This document shows positions 1-6,531 of a stretch of DNA of 14,994 nt, one piece after another (within the stretch, counting starts at the first letter, position 1; every line of letters begins with the position of its first letter). Position numbers and translations under genes: made by a program. The stretch covers positions 1 to 14,994 of the forward strand of contig JAHHSO010000032.1 in assembly GCA_020025205.1 (NCBI GenBank). Reading direction: 5' to 3'. This stretch comes from Christensenellaceae bacterium (GTDB taxonomy: Bacteria > Bacillota > Clostridia > Christensenellales > Aristaeellaceae). The notes under the pieces are model-generated. The model ran no database searches. It saw nothing but the letters and a program-made list of their open reading frames with translations, and had not been told where the DNA came from.

Positions 1-42
1 CGTCATAGCTGTCAGCTACGACTTATGCGCAACGTTTCGCAC
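1..42 (-). mobile_element. 5' end of a group II intron (partial, runs off the window)
   Basis: On the minus strand the sequence from position 42 downward starts with GTGCG, the conserved 5' end of bacterial group II introns. It continues into a hairpin at about 21 to 1: a 9-bp stem (one G-U pair) closed by a GAC loop, compatible with the start of domain I. The junction lies inside the helicase gene, just after its DEAH box. None of the three frames past the junction resembles the usual SNF2 continuation, which argues for an insertion and against a one-base frameshift. The exon ends with ..AGCTACAAGAACC, and its last C would be the first base of the Leu codon that normally follows S-Y-K-N in this family. 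The intron-encoded reverse transcriptase, domain V and 3' splice site would lie outside the window, so the call rests on the boundary alone. Confidence 0.72.
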
Positions 43-3000
43 GGTTCTTGTAGCTATGCGCCTCATCGACGAAGAGCCTGTCTACGCCAAGCTGTTCAAA
101 TGTCACCACATCGTCTTTCTTGTCCTCTGCCAGCAGCTTGTCCAGCCTTGCTTCCAGAGATTTTTTCGTTTTTTCAAGCTGTTTAACCGTGAAGCGCTCA
201 CCATGCTGCCAGCGCATTTCCTCAATCCCTTGAGTGATCTCGTCGATCTCCGCCCTCAAAAGTCGTTCCTGGCGCTCTGCGGAAATCGGGATCTTCTCGA
301 ACTGACTGTGACCGATGATGACCGCATCATAGTCACCTGTCGCAATTCGGGCACAGAACTTCCGGCGATTGGCCTTTTCAAAGTCCTTCTTAGTCGTCAC
401 AAGAATGTTTGCAGAGGGATAGAGCCGCATGAACTCCGACGCCCACTGCTCCGTCAGATGATTGGGGACAACAAACATCGACTTTCTGCAAAGCCCCAGC
501 CGCTTTGATTCCATCGCTGCCGCAGCCATTTCAAAGGTCTTCCCTGCCCCTACTTCGTGTGCGAGCAGCGTATTTCCACCATACAAGATATGTGCAATCG
601 CATTTTTCTGATGTTCTCGCAAAACAATATCCGGCGTCATGTCGCCAAAGGCAATATGGCTTCCATCGTATTCGCGCGGGCGCTCAGAATTAAACAGTTC
701 ATTGTACTGCGCAACAAGATGCTGACGCCTTTGGGGATCTTTCCAGATCCAGTCCTGAAAAGCGTCCTTGATGGCCTGCTGCTTTTGCTGGGCTAATGTT
801 GTCGCCTTCTGATTGAGTACACGTTTTTCTTTGCCATCCACATCTTCAATCGTGTCATAGATGCGAACGTCCCTTAAATTCAGCGTATCCTCAATGATTT
901 TAAGCGCCGATGCGCGATCCGTTCCAAAGGTCATGTTGTTGGCAATGTTGCTGCTGAATACGCTCTTGCCCTGAATATTCCATTCCGCTGTAAATGGAGA
1001 ATAGTTGACCTCCACGCACCGCTGCAAATAAAAAGGTGGTTTAATCAATTCAAAGATAAATTGTTTGATATACGCTTTATCAACCCACGTCGCGCCCAGA
1101 CGCACATCAATCTCTGAAGCATCCAGATCATTGGGCTGCGCCGCTTCCAGTGCTCTAACATTGACGGAAAAAGAAAGATCGGTCTGCTGTGCTTCTCTCG
1201 CCTTCCTCAGCTTTTCACGGACGTTGCCCGACAGGTATTCATCCGATGAAACATAGTGCGGGCTTCCATCCTGATTTTCTTCACCGGGAACCTGAAAAAT
1301 CACCCCGGACAGATCGTGAGTCAGTGTTTCTTCCGTCTTTCCTGTCAGCTGGGCCATGTACGGGAGATCTACTGCCGCCTTTTCCGAAATGGATACCGTC
1401 AGCGCTTCCACAGCGGACTCCACATGCGTGATCGTTTTTTGCTGCTTGATGGTGCGCTTAGAAAACATATCCGCCTTGCGCTCCAGCTTTCCCTTTTCAT
1501 CCAGAATTTCAAGGGAACAGAGCAGATAATAGGAAGAATCTCCGGAAAAAGCCTGACGATTGGCCTTGTCGTTAATCAAACCATACTTGGCTGAAAAAGC
1601 ATCATAGAGCTGATTGAGCTTTTCCTGTTCTGCCCGAATCGCTTCTTCCTGTATGTTTTCGTCCATTTGCAGATCAATCAGGTGATGCACGCAGTCTCGA
1701 AGGGCGACCATGCCCCTCACTCTTTCTGTTGCTGCTGCATTTAGTTCAGCCGGAACCATCACTGAGTTTTCACGAAAGTATACCTGATCGTCCACGACGG
1801 TAAAAGAGTAGTTCTTTACATCAGGATCAGCAGGAAGCACGGCCTGTTCATCTGCTTCTTCGCTGAGTTCCGATACCTCAACCGCATGATAGCTGCCGTG
1901 TACCTGCTGTACTGCTTCCTTCAGAAGCTCAGACAGATTTTTTCCTTCTCTGGGCTGAACCGTGTATTCCATGCCATGTGCCGTGCTCGTCTCCGCACTT
2001 TCGCCCAAGACCATTTCGGGATGCGCCATAAAATAGGCATTGACTGCATGGCCCTGCTCATTCTCGACTGTCTGTACCCACTCCGGCATGATGTCCCTTG
2101 CATCTTCTCGCTTTTGAAGAAAGAGGATATCTGAAACGACTTCCGTGCCCGCATTCGCCTTGAAAGCATTGTTAGGCAGACGAATTGCACCCAGCAAATC
2201 GGCCCGCTGTGCCAGATAACGCCGTACAGTGCTGTCTTTAGCATCCATCGTATACCGGGATGTCACAAATGCAACTATACCGCCCGGTCGAACCTGATCC
2301 AAACTCTTTGCGAAAAAGTAATTGTGGATGGAAAAGCCGAGCTTGTCATACGCCTTATCGTGAACCTGATAGTTTCCGAAAGGCACGTTGCCCACGGCTA
2401 AGTCATAGAAATCCCGTCTGTCGGTTGTTTCAAATCCCGCCACTTTGATATGAGCTTTGGGATAGAGCTTTTGGGCAATGCGTCCGCTGATGGAATCCAG
2501 CTCCACACCATACAATCTGCTCTCCTTCATCTCTTCCGGCAGCATACCAAAGAAGTTGCCAACGCCGCACGCAGGCTCCAGGATGTTACCTTTTTCAAAT
2601 CCCATATTGCCCACAGCATCGTAAATCGCACGGATGACCACAGGGCTGGTGTAATGTGCGTTCAGCGTCGATCCCCTTGCCGCGTCGTACTCCGCAGGCG
2701 TCAAGGCTTCTTTGAGCTGTTTGTATTCATTAGCCCAACTTTCTTTATTGGGATCAAAGGCATCTGCAAGACCACCCCATCCCACATAGCGGGAGAGAAT
2801 CTCCTGTTCATCCGGCAGGGCATCTCTATCCTCGGTTTCAAGCTGTTTGAGCAGCCTGATCGCCTTGATGTTGTCGGCAAACTTCGCTTTCGGCCCACCC
2901 TCACCCAAGTGGTCATCCTCAATGTGAAAATTCACCGCTTTGACGGTCGGTTTCTCTTCTTCCTGCGGTTCGGGTTCCGTCAGAGTTTCAGCCGGTTCTT

Positions 3001-5476
3001 TTTCCATATATCTGCGGACTGCTTCAATGCTTTCGCTTCTGAAAATCGGGAAACCGTTCATTTCCTGAAACGTCACATCCCGCAGGCTGACATCGTGCAT
3101 TCCCACATGATCGACCACAAAGGCACGGCCTTCGATTTGAAGCTCCATTCCTTCATGAATCTCTGGCAGATCTTCGTGTTCGGCTTTTTCCTGCGTCGCT
3201 TCTGCATCAGCCATCACCTGCTGGATGAAGGGATCTGCATCCAGCTTTTCGGGATCGACAACTTCACCGTTTACAATGCCGCTGGCTTCCAGTCTTTGCC
3301 GCAGCTCCAGTCCTTCCTGATGTCTGAGTGCTTCTTCCTCCTTTTTAGTCAAAAAGCGGTCATGGACAATCAGCTCATTGATCCGATTCGCCGCTTTTTC
3401 CCAGCTCAGATTAACATCAGCGCATCCCTTCTTTTGAAGGCGAATGCCCTTGCCGCTATAATCCATTGCGCTTCCACTTGCCCCAGAAAGCGCATGAGAT
3501 CGACCTCCGATGCCATATTCTTCCCGCAGAAATTCACGCTTTTCTCTGGGCTGATGTGCATCTTCAAAAAAACGATAAATCCGCCCCTTACTGCCGGCAA
3601 CGACGCTTCCAGCAGACAGCGCAGCGTCAATTTCATCCTGCGTAATGAAGCTCTTAACAGCAGGAAGCTCGAACAGCTCAGACGTAAACTCCCGTCTGGG
3701 CAATGCCAGTTCGTCTAATCTTCTGCTGATATCAGGGAGATCATGATAGCTGAACCTCAGAAGTTCCGGGGCTTTTTCATATGCCGTCCGGAAGTCCCGA
3801 AGTTCCTGTGCCACGCGCTCGCGGTATTCAGGCGCAGAAAGCAGCTGGGCAATTTTCGCTGCTGCCAGCGGAAATCCACCCTCTTTCACCTCTCTAACGC
3901 CTGAAAGGAACGTGTCGTCTGAAACGTCAGAAGTCAAATGCCAAAGGCGTTCCGCAAGCTGCTGCCGCTCAAAGTCTGCCGCCTCTGCAAGTTCGATATT
4001 GCCTGCAAACTGTCCCTCTTCCAGAAGCTGTCCGATTCTTTCAGCAGCAGCTTTCCAAGAAATAATCTGTGCATGAGGATCATATCTTGACGACTGCCCA
4101 GCAGACAGCCGGATACCCTCATCACCGGCCCATGCACTGATCGGCCTGTTTTCGGTCTCAATACCTATACCGCCGCGATAGATCATCCGAAGTCTCTCAG
4201 CGATTTCCCCCAAGGGGATTTGCTTCTCATACTCGGCAACGATCTGCATTCGCTGGTGATCCGCGTTATGAAACCGCCGGAGAACCTCGTCGATGTCGCT
4301 TTGGGCAAAAGAAAAAGCGGAGATTGTGCTCTCCGCTTGGTCATTGAGTTGGTCATTTTCTCCCAGAAAACTCAGCTGGCGATCAATTCGGCCCGAATGA
4401 TCTCTTCTGCCTGTGCCTTGCAGTTGTTCATCAGGCCCACCCAGCGCATCGGATCTTCCGCCTTCAGGCTCTCGGTTGCTCCCGCTTCCTTCGCCAGCCT
4501 CGGCATCAGCTCTTCCATCCTCTCGTTCGCCGTCTCCTCGATCTCCAAGAGGTGTGGATACAGCTTGCCGGAAATCATCATCGCGCTGTTCATCAGGGGT
4601 TTGTTCTCCCTGAGCCATTCCTGTCTCATCCTGCCGTACCTGCCCAGCGGCTTCGTCTCTTCCATTTTCAGATCGGGTACCAACACTTCGCCCATCTCTT
4701 TGTAAGTCAGTTCGATCATGATTGTCTCTCCTCTCTTTTTCTGTCCTGCGGACAACCGCTTCAATTTGTCTGAGCATGGTTCCTGCCGTCATGCTGACCG
4801 CCTCACCCAGCACACAGGTCGTTTCCCGCGTGTTAAATTCAAGCATCGGCATGAAATCCTCGTCCGTCAGAATGGTTTCAGGCTCCAGCCCGCAGCGCTT
4901 CATCAGCATGTAACTGACGCTTGCCTCGACCGCGCTCTTGAATCTCACTCCGACTGTGTCTACATCATAATCGGCAAGGAAGCTTCCGTCAATGTTGCCG
5001 AGTACCTCGTCTTTTCTCTCTTCCCACACTCTGACGGCTTCCTGCTGTGCAGTCTGCCGGATCTGATGGGCCAATCCTGTCAGCCCCAACGTTCCGTATT
5101 CGTTTCTGAGCATGTCAGACACAGTTTTCTCATCCGTCAGTTTCCAAAGATCAAACGGTCTGGAGGTTTTTCTTTCGCCTGTATCCTCAACAGCAAAGAC
5201 ATAGTGCAGACGCGGCACAGCGCTGGAGTAATCGAGCAGGCCGATGCCCTTTGCACCGTGTTTTACATAGCGGCCCATCTTCTTTGTCCAGACATCGTAA
5301 GACGCACAGGCTTCAATATTCTCCCGCTGGGCATGAATTAAAAGCTGATCGCTAAAGGGATACTTGTACATGCGGGATGCAGTGTTCAAAAAGCCTGTCC
5401 AGTCATCAAAGCCGGAGGTGATCTCAAGCGCCTTCTGCGTGCGCATCGCCTCATAGGTTTCAATTTTCTTAGTCAT
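23..5476 (-). CDS. Giant ArdC-like / DNA methyltransferase / SNF2 helicase protein, interrupted after the DEAH box
   Basis: The visible frame encodes 1817 residues, but only residues 1 to about 1811 belong to the protein; the last codons and the TAA at 25-23 read into the presumed group II intron. In order it shows: an ArdC-like N-terminus (about residues 10-100, W-x-K-x-G-R-x-V-K-x-G-x-K-G-I pattern); a charged low-complexity linker (about 245-370); two diverged copies of one module (about 427-490 and 650-710); an adenine methyltransferase domain with motif I E967-PACGVGNFFG and motif IV-like N1030-VPFG; then an SNF2-type helicase with Walker A A-H-E-V-G-A-G-K-T (Lys1646), motif Ia V-V-P-N-H and D1804-E-A-H. 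Relatives in clostridial ICEs are much longer, so the C-terminal helicase lobe is missing here. Phage P1 DarB has a similar methyltransferase-helicase fusion and acts against host restriction; a similar role here is inference. The start is ATG 5476 with a weak GAAGTG ribosome site. Two terminators lie just upstream. Confidence 0.9.
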   Translation of the reverse strand: MTKKIETYEAMRTQKALEITSGFDDWTGFLNTASRMYKYPFSDQLLIHAQRENIEACASYDVWTKKMGRYVKHGAKGIGLLDYSSAVPRLHYVFAVEDTGERKTSRPFDLWKLTDEKTVSDMLRNEYGTLGLTGLAHQIRQTAQQEAVRVWEERKDEVLGNIDGSFLADYDVDTVGVRFKSAVEASVSYMLMKRCGLEPETILTDEDFMPMLEFNTRETTCVLGEAVSMTAGTMLRQIEAVVRRTEKERRDNHDRTDLQRDGRSVGTRSENGRDEAAGQVRQDETGMAQGEQTPDEQRDDDFRQAVSTPLGDRGDGEREDGRADAEAGEGSGSNREPEGGRSDALGGPDEQLQGTGRRDHSGRIDRQLSFLGENDQLNDQAESTISAFSFAQSDIDEVLRRFHNADHQRMQIVAEYEKQIPLGEIAERLRMIYRGGIGIETENRPISAWAGDEGIRLSAGQSSRYDPHAQIISWKAAAERIGQLLEEGQFAGNIELAEAADFERQQLAERLWHLTSDVSDDTFLSGVREVKEGGFPLAAAKIAQLLSAPEYRERVAQELRDFRTAYEKAPELLRFSYHDLPDISRRLDELALPRREFTSELFELPAVKSFITQDEIDAALSAGSVVAGSKGRIYRFFEDAHQPREKREFLREEYGIGGRSHALSGASGSAMDYSGKGIRLQKKGCADVNLSWEKAANRINELIVHDRFLTKKEEEALRHQEGLELRQRLEASGIVNGEVVDPEKLDADPFIQQVMADAEATQEKAEHEDLPEIHEGMELQIEGRAFVVDHVGMHDVSLRDVTFQEMNGFPIFRSESIEAVRRYMEKEPAETLTEPEPQEEEKPTVKAVNFHIEDDHLGEGGPKAKFADNIKAIRLLKQLETEDRDALPDEQEILSRYVGWGGLADAFDPNKESWANEYKQLKEALTPAEYDAARGSTLNAHYTSPVVIRAIYDAVGNMGFEKGNILEPACGVGNFFGMLPEEMKESRLYGVELDSISGRIAQKLYPKAHIKVAGFETTDRRDFYDLAVGNVPFGNYQVHDKAYDKLGFSIHNYFFAKSLDQVRPGGIVAFVTSRYTMDAKDSTVRRYLAQRADLLGAIRLPNNAFKANAGTEVVSDILFLQKREDARDIMPEWVQTVENEQGHAVNAYFMAHPEMVLGESAETSTAHGMEYTVQPREGKNLSELLKEAVQQVHGSYHAVEVSELSEEADEQAVLPADPDVKNYSFTVVDDQVYFRENSVMVPAELNAAATERVRGMVALRDCVHHLIDLQMDENIQEEAIRAEQEKLNQLYDAFSAKYGLINDKANRQAFSGDSSYYLLCSLEILDEKGKLERKADMFSKRTIKQQKTITHVESAVEALTVSISEKAAVDLPYMAQLTGKTEETLTHDLSGVIFQVPGEENQDGSPHYVSSDEYLSGNVREKLRKAREAQQTDLSFSVNVRALEAAQPNDLDASEIDVRLGATWVDKAYIKQFIFELIKPPFYLQRCVEVNYSPFTAEWNIQGKSVFSSNIANNMTFGTDRASALKIIEDTLNLRDVRIYDTIEDVDGKEKRVLNQKATTLAQQKQQAIKDAFQDWIWKDPQRRQHLVAQYNELFNSERPREYDGSHIAFGDMTPDIVLREHQKNAIAHILYGGNTLLAHEVGAGKTFEMAAAAMESKRLGLCRKSMFVVPNHLTEQWASEFMRLYPSANILVTTKKDFEKANRRKFCARIATGDYDAVIIGHSQFEKIPISAERQERLLRAEIDEITQGIEEMRWQHGERFTVKQLEKTKKSLEARLDKLLAEDKKDDVVTFEQLGVDRLFVDEAHSYKNRAKRCA

Positions 5477-5495
5477 CTTATCACTTCATTTCTAC

Positions 5496-5518
5496 AAAAA
5501 AGAGGGGTGATCCCCTCT
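5496..5518 (-). terminator. Intrinsic terminator directly before the helicase gene
   Basis: Read on the minus strand, a perfect 7-bp stem AGAGGGG/CCCCTCT with a 4-base loop is followed by a run of T. The T-tract ends about 20 bases before the helicase ATG and about 8 bases before its weak ribosome site, so no promoter fits between them. It is the second of two terminators in a row after hepT. Confidence 0.85.
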
Positions 5519-5529
5519 GCTTTCCAAAC

Positions 5530-5563
5530 AAAAAAGCACCTTGCAATTCTATACGCAAAGTGC
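5530..5563 (-). terminator. Intrinsic terminator after the hepT gene
   Basis: On the minus strand, GCACTTTGC pairs with GCAAGGTGC (9 bp, one G-U) around a 10-base loop and is followed by six T. It starts 23 bases after the hepT stop codon and would end the toxin-antitoxin transcript. A TATAGAAT stretch in its loop resembles a -10 box, but no matching -35 is seen. Confidence 0.85.
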
Positions 5564-5586
5564 CGTATCATTTAGCTGTTCAATTT

Positions 5587-5931
5587 TTACATGCCTGAAA
5601 CAATCTTTTCAACCTGCTTCACAAACCCCGGCATATCCTCATAGATGACCTCAACGATAATGGACCAGTTAATACCATCGTAATCATGAACTAATCTATG
5701 CCTCAAACCCGCCACCATACTCCAAGGCATATCCGAATGATCAGCCTTGAACTCAGCGGATAACTGATATACCTGTTCGCCAATGTTATAAACCGGCGTT
5801 GTAACAGCCCATTGTGCAAATTCATCCGTCAGCAATTGTTCCTGCGAAATATTCCTAGCTTGCAGCTGTTTCTCTAAACTATGCCAAAGATCAATGACTT
5901 TCAGCAAGCGCTCCTTATCTGATTTTTTCAA
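5587..5931 (-). CDS. hepT: HEPN-domain toxin, HepT-like (type VII toxin-antitoxin)
   Basis: This 114-aa, mostly helical protein carries the HEPN ribonuclease motif R-x4-H-x-Y as R77-HRLV-H82-D-Y84. In characterised MntA/HepT pairs the HEPN protein is an RNase toxin, and the antitoxin silences it by adding AMP to the motif tyrosine, here Tyr84. The gene begins with TTG at 5931, overlapping the antitoxin stop as TTGA; there is no nearby ATG, so the TTG start with translational coupling is the natural choice. The length is normal for the family and the motif is intact, so the toxin is probably functional. A terminator follows 23 bases after the stop. The role could be stabilisation of the ICE in its host or phage defence; the sequence cannot separate these. 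Confidence 0.88.
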   Translation of the reverse strand: MKKSDKERLLKVIDLWHSLEKQLQARNISQEQLLTDEFAQWAVTTPVYNIGEQVYQLSAEFKADHSDMPWSMVAGLRHRLVHDYDGINWSIIVEVIYEDMPGFVKQVEKIVSGM

Positions 5932-6224
5932 GCAATGCGCACTCCTTCCTGCATCACATTTCTATAAAAATCAGAATCCTGATTGACCTCTCTGATTTCA
6001 AAAGCATCAACATTTTTTCCTGTCATTTCGCGCAGATCCTCACCGAAGGAAAAAATATCTCTCGCACGGAATCTATCTCCGCCCACAACAATCAAATCAA
6101 TATCGGAAGTATCGTCGGCCTCTTCTCGAGCATAAGAACCAAACAAAAGCGCATATTCGGCATGATACCGCCGAAGCAGCGTTTTGATACAGTTTTCTAT
6201 TTCGTATCGAGTTAGAACCTTCAT
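5928..6224 (-). CDS. mntA: MNT-domain nucleotidyltransferase antitoxin, MntA-like
   Basis: This 98-aa minimal nucleotidyltransferase has the G-S-x10-D-x-D signature as G29-S30 ... D41-I-D43, with a likely third acidic residue at D73. In type VII toxin-antitoxin systems this enzyme uses ATP to AMPylate its HEPN partner and thereby neutralises it. The start at ATG 6224 is firm: AGGAGG at 6238-6233 lies 8 bases upstream. The stop TGA overlaps the TTG start of hepT, so both proteins should be made from one message in linked amounts. A consensus-like promoter lies directly upstream (6279-6250), giving a 5' leader of only about 20 bases. The pair therefore has its own promoter and terminator inside the transfer region and looks like inserted cargo. 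Confidence 0.9.
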   Translation of the reverse strand: MKVLTRYEIENCIKTLLRRYHAEYALLFGSYAREEADDTSDIDLIVVGGDRFRARDIFSFGEDLREMTGKNVDAFEIREVNQDSDFYRNVMQEGVRIA

Positions 6225-6249
6225 ATTTGACGCCTCCTTTTCTAGCTTT

Positions 6250-6279
6250 ATTTTAACTACTTTCGCCTTAAGGTGTCAA
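6250..6279 (-). promoter_or_regulatory. Sigma-A-like promoter of the mntA-hepT operon
   Basis: On the minus strand, TTGACA (6279-6274) is followed after 18 bases by TAAAAT (6255-6250), one mismatch from the -10 consensus. Predicted transcription starts near 6243, just before the AGGAGG site of mntA. The spacer contains the 8-bp palindrome CCTTAAGG, placed where a repressor could block RNA polymerase; an autoregulatory operator is only a possibility. Confidence 0.75.
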
Positions 6280-6324
6280 GACGTTCTTATTATTCTATGT
6301 TGTGCTGTCATGATCCATGTTCTT

Positions 6325-6531
6325 TTATACAGGTTCCAGCTTTTCCCTTCCTTCATAAGTCTGCCCACTCATTTCTTTGGAGATAAAACGGGAAGCAGCC
6401 GACCGTTCGGCTGCCTCCTGCCTCTTTTTCATTTTCTTCTCGTATTTGTTCCAAGCCGCATCCACGTTTTTGCTTTCAAACCCCGGCTTTTCAAGCATCA
6501 GCCGCTCAAACGGGCTGTCGGTAAAGTACAT
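6325..6531 (-). CDS. Small hypothetical ICE protein (68 aa)
   Basis: The 68-aa product is hydrophilic and rich in Lys, Glu and Arg, with a central charged helix (about residues 24-45) and no signal peptide or membrane segment. Its N-terminus, M-Y-F-T-D-S-P-F-E-R, resembles the start of short proteins at the same place in other clostridial conjugative elements, some of which continue into a cysteine-rich domain; this one has no cysteine. Its ATG shares one base with the stop of the DUF4366 gene (TGATG), so it is probably translated by reinitiation. No terminator is visible behind it before the toxin-antitoxin promoter. The function is unknown. Confidence 0.7.
   Translation of the reverse strand: MYFTDSPFERLMLEKPGFESKNVDAAWNKYEKKMKKRQEAAERSAASRFISKEMSGQTYEGREKLEPV

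Noticed and set aside
23..43. Helicase truncation by a simple frameshift or nonsense mutation
   Set aside because: None of the three frames past the junction gives a helicase-like continuation, while the sequence begins exactly with the GTGCG intron signature. A definite decision needs sequence left of the window.
2450..3718. A 422-codon open frame on the plus strand inside the helicase gene
   Set aside because: It is fully antisense to the methyltransferase/central part of the helicase protein, has a biased Phe/His/Arg-rich composition, no ribosome site I could see and no recognisable motif. It is a shadow of the opposite strand.
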